Source: Mycobacterium sp. GA-1285 (GTDB taxonomy: Bacteria > Actinomycetota > Actinomycetes > Mycobacteriales > Mycobacteriaceae). Taken from it: a stretch of DNA of 64,000 nucleotides. The stretch covers positions 186,001-250,000 of the forward strand of contig NZ_LQIS01000023.1 in assembly GCF_001499905.1 (NCBI RefSeq). The letters run 5' to 3'. The position numbers and the translations under genes are program-made. Shown in pieces: positions 9,301-19,867 of this stretch. Under the pieces are notes generated by a model that had not been told where the DNA came from, did no database searches, and worked only from the letters and a program-made list of their open reading frames with translations. The stretch's first letter is position 1. Every line of letters starts with the position of its first letter.

Positions 9301-9600
9301 AACGAAGAGAAGCTCTTCTCTGTAGAGGCCACCGCTGTTCTCGTGGAGTCGCTGCTTCGGCGCGGCGGCGCCGACGATCTCCGGGAGGCGGCCGAGCACG
9401 TCGACCGGTTCGCGGGCATGCCCACCGAACCCGGCGTCGCAATCAACGAGATCCAGCTGCTGCGCATGCGTGCCCGGTTGGCCGAAGCTCAGGGTGACGC
9501 TGGGGCTTTCCGCGACCTCGTCGAGCGCTATCGCGCCCTGGCCGTATCACTCGGCTTCAAGGGACACATCCAGCTCGCCGACGCGATGCGTCGTTCTTAG
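6388..9600 (+). CDS. Zinc-ribbon / class III nucleotide cyclase / STAND ATPase signalling protein
   Basis: 1070 residues from a GTG start. A double CxxC zinc ribbon lies at about 18-35 (CAGC, CSEC). A class III cyclase domain follows at about 47-205, with VTVLFADVV carrying the first metal-binding Asp, DKFTGDGLMAVFG the second, and RVRVGLNSGRVITGD. An AAA/STAND ATPase module comes next (Walker A GPPGIGKS near 276, Walker B-like VYVIEDVHWLD), then a long alpha-helical repeat region of TPR type. It would make cAMP under control of the ATPase/repeat sensor. Unlike some mycobacterial relatives it has no C-terminal LuxR helix-turn-helix. It converges on sdhB with a 4-bp overlap at the stops. Confidence 0.88.
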   Translation: MDAGRGPGGTATATDLRCAGCKAPLAATAKFCSECGAAVVESARSAEYKHVTVLFADVVRSMDIAAALGAERLREIITDLVERCAAVIRRYDGTVDKFTGDGLMAVFGAPVALEDHAASACLAALGLQEETERLAAEVARRDGVELRVRVGLNSGRVITGDISSGAFGYTAIGEQVGIAQRMEAVAAPGAVMLSESTARLVDGVAVLGDTERVRIKGVDEPVAARRLISIGRVHRPDRRDESPLVGRRWELAAAEGLLDGAIEGHGAVVGLVGPPGIGKSRLAREVAALADRRGIEVVRSFCESHTKQVPFHALAAFLRAATGVERLDGASARARLRAALPDVDAEDVLLFEDLLGIGEPHAASATITPEARRRRLTAMVNTYCLARKIPAVYVIEDVHWLDEVSESMLADFLTVVPQTHLLTLITYRPEYQGILTRVRGGHTIALAPLCDADVRAIVDGLLGAADSVGELRETICERAAGNPLFAEEMVRELADRGVLDGEPGQYRNAADDADVSVPATLQTTIAARIDRLDAKAKRTLSAGAVVGAEFGLDLVSALGVEPAVEDLLDAQLIEQIRFGRRPEFVFRNPLIRTVALESQLKSERAELHRRLAAAIEERGPAGENAALIAEHLEAAGDLAGAYNWHLRAASWSMQRDVRGARASWERAARAADAFPEGDPNRTALRIVPKTMLCMSTWRVGGGLAETGFEELRELCEGSGDGLSLAIGMYGQIALLSFQHRHREASALASEQFELLQRCDGAVTALAYIHAGVMAKVLAGEAREARHIADWAAGLLEGYTGADMSDDQVRTALATALIWGSVAKCVLGESDWLQSARRSAALEREVHPVRTLLVFIIGICYSFGMHTKAIVPDDRTVADTEEAVRKGREIGDVLALATACSALGLVLTSQATEAERRRGLEALRESCELYEPNSIFAPAVGARVRIAEIPAALGDLDDAIEDLRSIVNTLVRNEEKLFSVEATAVLVESLLRRGGADDLREAAEHVDRFAGMPTEPGVAINEIQLLRMRARLAEAQGDAGAFRDLVERYRALAVSLGFKGHIQLADAMRRS

Positions 9601-10388
9601 CGCGCGAACATCAGCGCGCGCTTGACCTCCTGGATGGCCTGTGTGACCTGGATGCCACGCGGGCACGACTCGGTGCAGTTGAACGTCGTGCGGCAGCGCC
9701 ACACCCCGTCGACCTCGTTGAGGATGTCGAGCCGCTCGGCCGCGGCCTCGTCGCGGCTGTCGAAGATGAACCGGTGCGCGTTGACGATCGCGGCGGGACC
9801 GAAGTACGACCCCTCGCTCCAGTAGATCGGGCAGCTCGTCGTGCAACACGCGCACAGGATGCACTTGGTGGTGTCGTCGTAGCGGGCCCGGTCGGTCTGG
9901 CTCTGAATGCGTTCGCGCGTCGGGGGATTGCCACTCGTGACCAGGTAGGGCTTGACCGCGCGGTAGGCGTCGAAGAACGGCTCCATGTCCACCACGAGGT
10001 CCTTTTCCACGGGCAGCCCGCGGATCGGCTCGATGGTGATCGTGAGCTGTTTCTTGGGATTCTTCGGCAGCATGTCGCGCATCAGCACCTTGCACGCCAG
10101 CCGGTTGACGCCGTTGATCCGCATCGCATCCGAACCGCACACACCGTGTGCGCACGACCGCCGGAACGTCAACGTGCCGTCGAGGTACCACTTCACGTAG
10201 TGCAGCAGATTGAGCAGCCGGTCGGTGGGCAGGCACGGAACGCGGAAACTCTGCCAGCCTCCCGAATCGGCATAGGCGTCCGGGTCTTCCGGATTGAACC
10301 GCGCGATCTTCAGCGTCACCATCACCGCGCCCTCCGGCACGGGCGGCAGTTGGGGATCGCGCGTCTCGACGTCAGGCGCGATGGTCAT
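9597..10388 (-). CDS. sdhB: Succinate dehydrogenase iron-sulfur subunit
   Basis: 263 residues. The N-terminal ferredoxin domain has the [2Fe-2S] ligands Cys79, Cys84 and Cys99 (SCAHGVCGSD, with Asp where some homologues have Cys). The C-terminal domain carries the [4Fe-4S] and [3Fe-4S] clusters (CILCACCTTSCP and CTESCPRGI). It passes electrons from SdhA flavin to the membrane subunits. It is the last gene of the sdhC-D-A-B operon, 35 bp after sdhA, and corresponds by context to M. tuberculosis Rv3319 and the Sdh2-type enzyme. Confidence 0.96.
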   Translation of the reverse strand: MTIAPDVETRDPQLPPVPEGAVMVTLKIARFNPEDPDAYADSGGWQSFRVPCLPTDRLLNLLHYVKWYLDGTLTFRRSCAHGVCGSDAMRINGVNRLACKVLMRDMLPKNPKKQLTITIEPIRGLPVEKDLVVDMEPFFDAYRAVKPYLVTSGNPPTRERIQSQTDRARYDDTTKCILCACCTTSCPIYWSEGSYFGPAAIVNAHRFIFDSRDEAAAERLDILNEVDGVWRCRTTFNCTESCPRGIQVTQAIQEVKRALMFAR

Positions 10389-10423
10389 TTTTCCTCACAC
10401 AAGTGCTCGTCAGAAGTCATAGA

Positions 10424-12178
<1,755 letters not shown>

Positions 12179-12191
12179 GTGAAGCTCGCCC

Positions 12192-12680
12192 TCATGAGAT
12201 GTTCGCGTCGAAGGTGACCAGCACGTAACTGCCCAGCACCAGGGTGAATCCCGTCGCCAACAGAAGCAGCGAGTTCAGCCAGAACTTCGTGGTGTTCTTG
12301 CGCGCGTAGTCGCCGATGATGGTGCGCAGGCCATTGGCGCCGTGCAGTTGGGCCAGCCACAGCAGCGCCATGTCCCAGATCTGCCAGAACGGCGACGCCC
12401 AGCGCTCGGCGACGTAGTTGAAGTCGATGCGGTAGACGCCGTCCTCCCAGATCAGCATCACGAACAGATGGCCCAAGGCAAGAAAGACCAGCGCCACGCC
12501 CGAGAACCGCATGAACAGCCACGCGTATTTCTCGAAATAGGGGATGCCGCGCGGTCGGCGTGGTGCCCGCGGATGGTCCAGGCCGGCCGGCCGGTCATGC
12601 TCCTTCTGCATCACCGGGGCGATGCGGCCCTCGCGGTGGTGCGGCGTCCAGGCTCTCGAGGGCCCGGCCGGCGCGCTCAC
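12192..12680 (-). CDS. sdhD: Succinate dehydrogenase membrane anchor subunit
   Basis: 162 residues starting at the GTG whose bases overlap the sdhC stop (GTGA at 12680-12677). A longer frame upstream only shadows sdhC. After a charged N-terminus of about 45 residues there are three hydrophobic segments: FMRFSGVALVFLALGHLFVM, the WQIWDMALLWLAQLHGANGL region, and FWLNSLLLLATGFTLVLGSY. It helps anchor SdhA/SdhB and forms the quinone site with SdhC. The coupled start suggests stoichiometric synthesis with SdhC. Confidence 0.92.
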   Translation of the reverse strand: MSAPAGPSRAWTPHHREGRIAPVMQKEHDRPAGLDHPRAPRRPRGIPYFEKYAWLFMRFSGVALVFLALGHLFVMLIWEDGVYRIDFNYVAERWASPFWQIWDMALLWLAQLHGANGLRTIIGDYARKNTTKFWLNSLLLLATGFTLVLGSYVLVTFDANIS

Positions 12681-13111
12681 AGGAACCGCTCCGCCATGTG
12701 CATGCCGATGATGCCGACGGACGGGATGAAGATCGCCAGGAAGACGCCGATCACGATCCACAGCATCGCCCGCTGATAGCGCGCGCCGTGCTGCCAGAAG
12801 TCGATGAGAATCACCCGGATGCCGTTCAGGGCGTGATAGAGCACCGCGACGACGAGACCGATCTCCATCAGCCCGATCAGCGGAGTTTTGTAGGTCTCGA
12901 TGACCTCGTTATAGGCCTGCGGGCTGACGCGCACCAGCGCCGTGTCGAGCACGTGGACGAACAGGAAGAAGAAGATCGTCGCACCGGTGATGCGGTGCAG
13001 GACCCACGACCACATCGCGGGATCGCCGCGGTAGAGGGTCCGTCTGCGAGACGGTCGCGGTCGTGGAGCCGCGGAGGGCCCGGGCGGTCCCCCCGAAATC
13101 TGAGTACTCAT
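12677..13111 (-). CDS. sdhC: Succinate dehydrogenase cytochrome b556 subunit
   Basis: 144 residues with three transmembrane segments. The family signature begins at SWVLHRITGATIFFFLFVHV. A conserved histidine in VLYHALNGIR is the likely haem ligand. It is the first gene of the sdhC-D-A-B operon. The start MSTQISGGPP is 257 bp from the divergent cdd start, and the intervening DNA contains a 7-bp inverted repeat. Confidence 0.92.
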   Translation of the reverse strand: MSTQISGGPPGPSAAPRPRPSRRRTLYRGDPAMWSWVLHRITGATIFFFLFVHVLDTALVRVSPQAYNEVIETYKTPLIGLMEIGLVVAVLYHALNGIRVILIDFWQHGARYQRAMLWIVIGVFLAIFIPSVGIIGMHMAERFL

Positions 13112-13240
13112 CTGGCCTCCAACGCCTTCGGTGGACGATTGGGCTTCCGAGCTGCACCGGGCGGCAGGGGTCCTTCCTGGCGGTCGGTCCGGTTCGCGAC
13201 TTCACCCAAACCTCGGGGCGACTCTAAACCCAGTTGTACT

Positions 13241-13262
13241 GCTAAACGAACTACGGTTTAGC
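13241..13262. promoter_or_regulatory. Inverted repeat in the sdhC-cdd divergent promoter region
   Basis: GCTAAAC (13241-13247) and GTTTAGC (13256-13262) are perfect inverted arms separated by 8 nt. They lie 130 bp upstream of sdhC and 107 bp upstream of cdd. A further TAAACC lies at 13224-13229. This could be an operator for either divergent unit; the protein that would bind it is not known. Confidence 0.35.
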
Positions 13263-13368
13263 CGTCGATGTCTTCGAAAACGCCGAAGTTAGGATGGCCT
13301 ACTCCGTTTCCCGGCTTCGCGGAGGGGACATCGGAATGCATTCAGAACCGGTCCGGCGAGGTGGGATG

Positions 13369-13791
13369 ATGTCCGATATCGACTGGAATTCGTTGCGGTA
13401 CAAGGCAACCCAGGTATCAGAGACGGCCTACGCACCATATTCAGGCTTCGCGGTCGGTGCTGCCGCGCTGGTCGACGACGGGCGGGTGGTCACCGGTTGC
13501 AATGTGGAAAATGTCTCATATGGCCTTGGTCTCTGCGCGGAGTGCGCGGTGGTCTGCGACCTGCATTCCAGCGGTGGTGGACGCCTGATCGCGCTGTCGT
13601 GCGTCGACGCCGCGGGGGAGGTGCTGATGCCGTGCGGCCGGTGCCGCCAGGTGCTGCTCGAACACGGGGGACCGGAGATGCTGATCGACCATCCGAGCGG
13701 ACCGCGGCCGCTGGCCGATCTGCTGCCCGATGCGTTCGGCCCTCACGACCTGGCCCGACGGGATCGGGCGCGGGGCGGGGAAACTCGGTGA
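13369..13791 (+). CDS. cdd: Cytidine deaminase (tetrameric type)
   Basis: 140 residues from the ATG at 13369, which has GAGGTGGG just upstream; an in-frame ATG lies 3 bp earlier. The zinc site is of the three-cysteine tetrameric type: CAE in LGLCAECAVV (catalytic Glu) and PCGRCRQ. YAPYSGFAVGAAAL at the N-terminus is typical. It deaminates cytidine and deoxycytidine to (deoxy)uridine for pyrimidine salvage. Its stop overlaps the deoA start as GTGA, beginning the cdd-deoA-add operon. Confidence 0.95.
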   Translation: MSDIDWNSLRYKATQVSETAYAPYSGFAVGAAALVDDGRVVTGCNVENVSYGLGLCAECAVVCDLHSSGGGRLIALSCVDAAGEVLMPCGRCRQVLLEHGGPEMLIDHPSGPRPLADLLPDAFGPHDLARRDRARGGETR

Positions 13792-15095
13792 CGCAGTTCA
13801 CATTTGATGCGCCGACCGTCATCCGGACGAAGCGCGACGGCGGAGTGCTCTCGGACGCGGCGATCGACTGGGTGATCGACGCGTACACCCACGGCCGGGT
13901 GGCCGACGAGCAGATGTCGGCGTTGTTGATGGCGATCTTCCTGCGCGGTATGACGTCGGCTGAGATCGCCCGGTGGACAGCTGCGATGGTGAACTCCGGC
14001 GAGCGGCTGGACTTCACAGATCTTCGCCGGGGTGGAAAGCCTCTCGCGCTGGTGGACAAGCACTCCACCGGCGGTGTCGGGGACAAGATCACCATCCCGC
14101 TCGTGCCGGTGGTGATGGCATGCGGCGGTGCGGTGCCGCAGGCCGCCGGGCGCGGTCTCGGCCACACCGGCGGCACGCTTGACAAGCTCGAGTCCATACC
14201 CGGCTTCACCGCCGAGATCTCCAAACACCAGATCCGACAACAACTTTGCGGGCTGGGCGCGGCGATCTTCGCGGCGGGCGAGTTGGCCCCTGCCGACCGG
14301 AAGATCTACGCGCTGCGCGACATCACCGCGACCACCGAGTCCCTGCCGTTGATCGCGAGTTCGGTGATGAGCAAGAAGATCGCCGAGGGGGCCCGAGCGC
14401 TGGTGCTGGACACCAAGGTCGGTTCAGGCGCCTTCCTGAAGACTGAGCAACAGTCACGGGAACTGGCCCGCACGATGGTCGAACTGGGCGTCGCGCACGG
14501 CCTGTCCACCCGGGCGGTGCTGACCGACATGTCCACCCCGCTGGGCCACGCCGTCGGCAATGCCGTGGAGGTGGCCGAATCGCTGGAGGTGCTCTCCGGC
14601 GGCGGTCCGTCCGACGTCGTGGAGCTCACGCTGGCTCTGGCCGCCGAGATGCTGGACGCCGCCGGCATCGACGGCATTGACCCGGCCCAAACGCTGCAGG
14701 ATGGATCGGCGATGGACCGGTTCCGCGATCTTGTCGCCGCGCAGGGCGGGGACGTCGCCCAGGCTCTGCCGGTGGGTCCGCACGCCGAGACCGTCACGGC
14801 GCCGCGCGATGGCAGGATGGAGAGCATCGACGCGATGGCGGTGGGTCTGGCGGTGTGGCGGCTCGGAGCGGGCCGCTCCGCTCCTGGTGAGCGGGTCCAG
14901 CCGGGTGCCGGGTTGTACATCCACCGGCGGGTTGGCGAACCGGTCAGGGCCGGGGAGCCGCTGTTCACCCTCTACACCGAGACCCCCGAGCGTTTCGAGG
15001 CGGCGATCGCCGAACTGGACGGCGGCTGGGCCGTCGGCGACGCCGCACCGCCGCCGCGTCCGCTGATCATCGACCGAATCACGAGCGGAGACTAG
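13788..15095 (+). CDS. deoA: Thymidine phosphorylase
   Basis: 435 residues from a GTG overlapping the cdd stop. The family signature and phosphate-binding loop [10 protein letters not shown] lies at 91-100, [20 protein letters not shown] later, and a C-terminal pyrimidine nucleoside phosphorylase domain with [13 protein letters not shown]. It cleaves thymidine or deoxyuridine to base plus deoxyribose-1-phosphate, acting directly on the product of Cdd. A longer in-frame start at 13497 would lie inside cdd and is rejected. Confidence 0.95.
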   Translation: MTQFTFDAPTVIRTKRDGGVLSDAAIDWVIDAYTHGRVADEQMSALLMAIFLRGMTSAEIARWTAAMVNSGERLDFTDLRRGGKPLALVDKHSTGGVGDKITIPLVPVVMACGGAVPQAAGRGLGHTGGTLDKLESIPGFTAEISKHQIRQQLCGLGAAIFAAGELAPADRKIYALRDITATTESLPLIASSVMSKKIAEGARALVLDTKVGSGAFLKTEQQSRELARTMVELGVAHGLSTRAVLTDMSTPLGHAVGNAVEVAESLEVLSGGGPSDVVELTLALAAEMLDAAGIDGIDPAQTLQDGSAMDRFRDLVAAQGGDVAQALPVGPHAETVTAPRDGRMESIDAMAVGLAVWRLGAGRSAPGERVQPGAGLYIHRRVGEPVRAGEPLFTLYTETPERFEAAIAELDGGWAVGDAAPPPRPLIIDRITSGD

Positions 15096-15109
15096 AACCG
15101 GAGAGCGAG

Positions 15110-16198
15110 ATGACCACGCCCCTGACGCTGGACTCGATCAGACATGCACCCAAGGCGCTTCTGCACGACCACCTGGATGGCGGCCTGCGCCCCGCGACCG
15201 TCCTCGAGCTGGCCGAGGAGACCGGTTACGACGACCTGCCGGCCACCGACGTCGACGAGCTGGCGACGTTCTTCCGCACCGCCGCGCACAGCGGGTCACT
15301 GGTGCGCTATCTGGAGCCGTTCGCCCACACCGTCGGCGTCATGCAGACACCCGAGGCCCTGCACCGGGTGGCCTACGAGTGTGTCGAGGATCTGGCCGCC
15401 GACAACGTGGTCTACGCCGAGATCCGTTTCGCCCCCGAGCTGCACATCGACGGCGGCCTGTCGCTGGACGCGGTCGTCGACGCGGTGATGGCCGGGTTCG
15501 CCGACGGCGAGAAGGCGGCCAGCGCCGAAGGGCGGACCATCACCGTGCGCTGTCTGGTGACCGCGATGCGGCACGCGGCACGCTCCTTGGAGATCGCCGA
15601 ATTGGCAATCCGGTTCCGCGACAAGGGCGTGGTCGGTTTCGACATCGCAGGCGCGGAAGCCGGCCACCCGCCGACGCGACACCTCGACGCGTTCGAGTAC
15701 ATGCGAGGCAACAACGCGCGCTTCACGATTCACGCGGGGGAAGCGTTCGGTCTGCCGTCGATCCACGAGGCGATCGCATTCTGTGGTGCCGACCGCCTCG
15801 GCCACGGGGTGCGGATCGTCGACGACATCACCGTCGCACCCGACGGCACCCCGCAGCTGGGCCAGCTCGCGGCGCTGTTGCGCGACAAGCGGATTCCGTT
15901 CGAGATGTGCCCGTCGTCCAATGTTCAGACCGGCGCGGTGGCCAGCATCGCCGAGCATCCGTTCGATCTGCTGGCGCGGCTGCGCTTCCGTGTCACCGTC
16001 AACACCGACAACCGGCTGATGAGCGACACCACGATGAGCCAGGAGATGCTGCGGCTGGTCGAGACGTTCGGTTACGGCTGGAGCGATCTGCAGCGGTTCA
16101 CGATCAACGCGATGAAGTCGGCGTTCATCTCGTTCGACGAGCGCCTGTCGCTCATCGACGACGTCATCAAGCCGCGCTACGCCGTGCTGATCGGCTGA
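15110..16198 (+). CDS. add: Adenosine deaminase
   Basis: 362 residues. The zinc-binding HDH motif LLHDHLDGG places His19 and His21. Further catalytic segments are [20 protein letters not shown] and [16 protein letters not shown]. It deaminates (deoxy)adenosine to (deoxy)inosine. It starts 14 bp after deoA with GGAGAGCGAG ahead of the ATG, so it is the third gene of the salvage operon. The order matches M. tuberculosis Rv3315c-Rv3313c. Confidence 0.95.
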   Translation: MTTPLTLDSIRHAPKALLHDHLDGGLRPATVLELAEETGYDDLPATDVDELATFFRTAAHSGSLVRYLEPFAHTVGVMQTPEALHRVAYECVEDLAADNVVYAEIRFAPELHIDGGLSLDAVVDAVMAGFADGEKAASAEGRTITVRCLVTAMRHAARSLEIAELAIRFRDKGVVGFDIAGAEAGHPPTRHLDAFEYMRGNNARFTIHAGEAFGLPSIHEAIAFCGADRLGHGVRIVDDITVAPDGTPQLGQLAALLRDKRIPFEMCPSSNVQTGAVASIAEHPFDLLARLRFRVTVNTDNRLMSDTTMSQEMLRLVETFGYGWSDLQRFTINAMKSAFISFDERLSLIDDVIKPRYAVLIG

Positions 16199-16286
16199 GT
16201 TATCCCTCCGCGAGCGGCCGCGTTTGCCCACGGACACGCCGCGTGCGCGTGACAGTTCGCGGTCGCTCGCGGTTGACGAGTGGCCC

Positions 16287-17573
16287 TTATTCGGGGCGGA
16301 GCCGGGATTCGACGAACGCCTCCAGCGCCTCCCACTGTTCGACGGCCTTGGCGTACGGCGGGCTCGGCGCGCGCACCGTGTCGGGGTCCAGGACGTGTGC
16401 GATCAGCCTTCCGAGCGGCTGATCCGGATCGAGGGCCTGGTCGACGGTCGTGTCCTCCGAGTAGTCGCCGACATCGCGAAGCAGTTCGACGGCGAGCTCC
16501 AACTGGTCGCGGTCCAGCGCGTCGGGTCCGTCCGCGAGGTCGTCGACGATGCCGGTCAGCACGTAGATGTTGTCCTCGGTGACCTCGACCTGCAGTGAGC
16601 CGTCGGTGGCGGCCGTGCGGATGTCGTCGTAGGTGGCCAGCCCGGACAGGTCGTGGTCGTGTTCGTCGGCCAGGTAGCGCGCCAGCGCCCGCTCGGAGCC
16701 AAAGACGCTGATGCGGCCGTTACGGCCGAGGAAGACCGGCTGATCGTCGAGGTAGCAGCGCAGCGTGTAGTAAGTGCCCGCGCTCGTCATCATCCGCACC
16801 GGGTCGATGCCGACCTTGAGCCAGAAGTCCTCGTCGCTGCCCAGCACCTGACTCTGCGCCTGGGCGGTCAGGGCGTCGGACTCCTCTTCGGCGGCGTCCT
16901 CCTCGGAGCCCTCGGAGCTCTCCGAGACCTCGGAGCTCTCGTCGTCCTCGGAGACCTCGTCTTCGGGCTCTGGTGCCGGCTCGGCCAATTCGGCTTCCGC
17001 CTTCTGCGAGGCGGTGGCGTCGACGTCGGGCGTGGTGACCACCCCGTCAAGGGCGTCGACGACGTTGTCCCAGGCCCGGGCGATGACCGCCTCGATTTCG
17101 CCCCACCGCTTGCGTCCGCTGCGGCCGGAAAAGGCGTCGATCCCGCCGCCGAGCGTGCCCAGCACCGGATTACCGTTGAAAAACCTTGTGACAACCGGTA
17201 ATTCGCACACCGAGCCGAGCGAGGAGACGATCGCCAGTGTGCGGTGCAGCTGCCGCACGGCGTCCTCGCTGACCTTTTCCGCGACGATCTCCGGCACACC
17301 GATGACGTCGTACCGGTGCTCCTCGGCCGGATCCAGGCGGTGCGCGTTCGCCTCGGTGAACTCGGCCCACGTGGGATGGTCGGCCAGGTCGTTGTCCTTG
17401 TTGGTTCGGACGAACGCGACCAGGTCGGCGACCGACTCGAACGCGTACAGATCCTCGTCCTTGCCGAGGAAGGCCTCCCATTCGTCGCCGCCATCACGCC
17501 ACCGTGGAGCCCATAACGTGTACAGGTCGCCCTTGGTCAAGCCGAGCCGGATCGGCACGATGTCAGCAGCCAT
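16287..17573 (-). CDS. Conserved mycobacterial protein (Rv3311-like) with acidic Ser/Glu linker
   Basis: 428 residues from the ATG at 17573 (MAADIVPIRLGLTKGD). Two folded halves with similar phrasing are joined by a highly acidic, Ser/Glu/Asp-rich disordered linker at about residues 205-240. The N-terminal half has LYTLWAPRWRDGGDEWEAFL with YAFESVADLVAFVR; the C-terminal half has YYTLRCYLDDQPVFLGRNG with VFGSERALARYL. The resemblance suggests an internal duplication. No catalytic motif is visible. Its position next to add matches Rv3311 of M. tuberculosis. A longer frame reaching 18020 would overlap the CBS gene and is rejected. Confidence 0.8.
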   Translation of the reverse strand: MAADIVPIRLGLTKGDLYTLWAPRWRDGGDEWEAFLGKDEDLYAFESVADLVAFVRTNKDNDLADHPTWAEFTEANAHRLDPAEEHRYDVIGVPEIVAEKVSEDAVRQLHRTLAIVSSLGSVCELPVVTRFFNGNPVLGTLGGGIDAFSGRSGRKRWGEIEAVIARAWDNVVDALDGVVTTPDVDATASQKAEAELAEPAPEPEDEVSEDDESSEVSESSEGSEEDAAEEESDALTAQAQSQVLGSDEDFWLKVGIDPVRMMTSAGTYYTLRCYLDDQPVFLGRNGRISVFGSERALARYLADEHDHDLSGLATYDDIRTAATDGSLQVEVTEDNIYVLTGIVDDLADGPDALDRDQLELAVELLRDVGDYSEDTTVDQALDPDQPLGRLIAHVLDPDTVRAPSPPYAKAVEQWEALEAFVESRLRPE

Positions 17574-17699
17574 GCGGCACACAATAGCCACCCTGCCTGC
17601 GAGTGCGTTCGTCCAGCAGGTGACGACGCCCGAGCGGAGCGCGTTGAAGCTGGTGCTCACCGCCGCGTGATGCCGGGCCGGGATGGCAGCATGGCGGAC

Positions 17700-18116
17700 A
17701 TGACCGACAATCTTCCTTCCCCAGGCTCGACACTGGTTTCTGACGTCATCGGTGACCCGGTGGCTCGAGTGCCGGCGAGCGCCACGATCGTCGAGGCCGC
17801 CGATGCCCTCGTCAGGCACGAAGTCGGTGCGATCGTGGTCGGAGATGACGAGCGACCCTCGGCACTGGTGTCGGAGCGGGACGTCGTGCGAGCCGTGGCC
17901 GCCGGTCAGGATCTGTCGGGGCCGGCACTGGAGGTGGCCAGCAAGAAGTTGGTGTGGTGCGACGCCGACGCCACGGTCAACGAGGTGGCGGTCCAGATGA
18001 TGGACCGCTACATCCGCCACGTCCTGGTGGAGCAGGACGGCGAGCTGGTGGGCATCGTCTCGGCACGCGACCTGCTCGGTGTTTACGGCGCCGGCGCGGA
18101 CCTGGAATCCGATTAG
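17700..18116 (+). CDS. Two-CBS-domain protein
   Basis: About 138 residues. Two CBS motifs are visible: VARVPASATIVEAADALVRH with VSERDVVRAVA, and VWCDADATVNEVAVQMMDRY with GIVSARDLLGVYG. Stand-alone CBS pairs usually bind adenine nucleotides and act as energy or ligand sensors. The start is uncertain: in-frame ATGs at 17667, 17691 and 17700 are all possible and none has a strong ribosome-binding site. It is divergent from the Rv3311-like gene and may be transcribed with the GTPase pair downstream (83-bp gap). Confidence 0.83.
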   Translation: MTDNLPSPGSTLVSDVIGDPVARVPASATIVEAADALVRHEVGAIVVGDDERPSALVSERDVVRAVAAGQDLSGPALEVASKKLVWCDADATVNEVAVQMMDRYIRHVLVEQDGELVGIVSARDLLGVYGAGADLESD

Positions 18117-18199
18117 TCAACGATGCTGCTGTGACCTGACCGGCACCTTTCGCGGCGAACGAGACCGCCTCAGCGACGCGCGTAGGGCAGGCTGAAGCG

Positions 18200-19867
18200 A
18201 TGACGGAAGCCACCGACCTCGTCGACGTGGTAACCGCTCTGGGTGAAGTACTGGGCCGGACGTCGTTCCCGCTGCCTGCGCCGTCGGCCTGGTCGGCCGA
18301 ACGTGACGCGCGCGAGCTGACCGGGCAGCTGGCCGACTACCTCGTTCCGCGGCTGCGGAGCATCGACGCCCCACTGCTGGCGGTGGTCGGCGGCTCGACT
18401 GGCGCGGGGAAGTCCACGCTGGTCAATTCGCTGGTCGGCGCCGACGTCAGCCCGGCCGGAGTGCTGCGGCCCACGACCCGCGGCCCCGCAATCGTGTGCC
18501 ACCCGTCAGACCTAAGGTGGTTCACCGACGACCGGATTCTTCCGCAACTACCGCGATCGTCCGGGCCGGACGGTCTGCGCCTGGTGCCGCACGAAGGTAT
18601 CGGGCCCGGTCTGGCCTTGCTCGACGCCCCCGACATCGACAGCGTCGTGAGTACCAACCGCGAGTTGGCGTCCACTCTCTTGGCCGCGGCCGACCTGTGG
18701 ATCTTCCTGACAACCGCGGCCCGGTACGCCGATGCGGTGCCGTGGCAACTGCTTCATACCGCCCGCGACCGGGGTACCGCGATCGCCATCGTGCTGAATC
18801 GATGCCCGCCGGAGGCGGTAAGGGATGTGGCGGCGCACTTGTCCGACATGCTGGCAGCGAACGGATTGGGCGGCGCGCCGCTGTTCGTGATCGCCGAGCA
18901 GGGCCTGCGCGCCGGGCGGTTGCGGGACAAGGCGACAACACCCATTCGCTCGTGGCTGGACAGTCTCACCGCCGACGCTGAGCAACGGGTGGCCGTGGTG
19001 CGTTACACGCTCGACGGAGCGCTGCGCAGCCTGGCGCCCCGCACGTATGCACTGGCCGAAGCGGCCGACGATCAATTCGCGGTGCGCTCGCAACTGGAGT
19101 CGTGCGTGTCGTCGGCGTACGGCGACGCGCTCGCGCGCGTTGACGAGGCGGTTCGCGACGGGACGCTGCTGCGCGGCGAGGTGCTGGCCCGCTGGCAGGA
19201 CGTGGTCGGTACGGGGGAGTTTCTGCGCAAGCTGGAATCGCGGGTCGGGCGGATTCGGGACCGCATGTTGGCGGCGGTCACGGGGCGGTCGACACCGGTG
19301 GAGGAACTCGGGGAGGCGTTGGAGACAGGCATCGCGACAGTCGTCCGGGCGGCAGCGGAAGAGGCCGCGGAGGTGACGTACGCGTGTTGGGCGCGGCACC
19401 AGGCCGGCGCCCCGCTGCTGACCGACGAGCTGGCGCGGCCGGCTGCCGGCCTCGAGGATGCTGTCGAGCGGCTCGTCCGCGACTGGCAGGAATTCGTGCT
19501 GGAGCTTGTTCGCACCGAAGGCGCGTCGAAGCGCTCGGGGGCGCGGTTGGCTTCGTACGGCGTGAACGGCGCCGGGCTGGTCGTCATGCTCGCAGTCTTC
19601 AGCCAGACAGCCGGACTGACCGGCGCCGAAATCGCGGTCGCAGGGGGAACGACCGTCGCCAGTCAGAAAGTGCTGGAAGCGATCTTCGGCGAACAAGCGG
19701 TCCGCGGACTGGCCCGCCAGGCCCGCGAGGAACTCCTGGCTCGAGTCGACGGGCTGCTGCGCCAAGACGCCGCCCGCTACGGCGACGTGCTGAGTTCCGC
19801 CTCGGCGCTGGTGTCGGGCGACGAACTGCGGGCGGCCGCAAATCGCGTCGCGGCGGTGCTGCAGTGA
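18200..19867 (+). CDS. Dynamin-like/Era-type GTPase, first of a coupled pair
   Basis: 555 residues. The P-loop GGSTGAGKSTLVNSL has GSTGAGKS at about 65-72. A G3-like LLDAPDIDS and a G4-like IVLNRCP follow. The C-terminal half is largely helical, with a glycine- and alanine-rich hydrophobic stretch (GVNGAGLVVMLAVFSQTAGL) that could contact the membrane. The layout suggests a membrane-remodelling or dynamin-like GTPase rather than a translation factor. Its stop overlaps the start of the second GTPase gene (GTGA at 19864-19867), so the two probably work as a heteromer. Confidence 0.8.
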   Translation: MTEATDLVDVVTALGEVLGRTSFPLPAPSAWSAERDARELTGQLADYLVPRLRSIDAPLLAVVGGSTGAGKSTLVNSLVGADVSPAGVLRPTTRGPAIVCHPSDLRWFTDDRILPQLPRSSGPDGLRLVPHEGIGPGLALLDAPDIDSVVSTNRELASTLLAAADLWIFLTTAARYADAVPWQLLHTARDRGTAIAIVLNRCPPEAVRDVAAHLSDMLAANGLGGAPLFVIAEQGLRAGRLRDKATTPIRSWLDSLTADAEQRVAVVRYTLDGALRSLAPRTYALAEAADDQFAVRSQLESCVSSAYGDALARVDEAVRDGTLLRGEVLARWQDVVGTGEFLRKLESRVGRIRDRMLAAVTGRSTPVEELGEALETGIATVVRAAAEEAAEVTYACWARHQAGAPLLTDELARPAAGLEDAVERLVRDWQEFVLELVRTEGASKRSGARLASYGVNGAGLVVMLAVFSQTAGLTGAEIAVAGGTTVASQKVLEAIFGEQAVRGLARQAREELLARVDGLLRQDAARYGDVLSSASALVSGDELRAAANRVAAVLQ

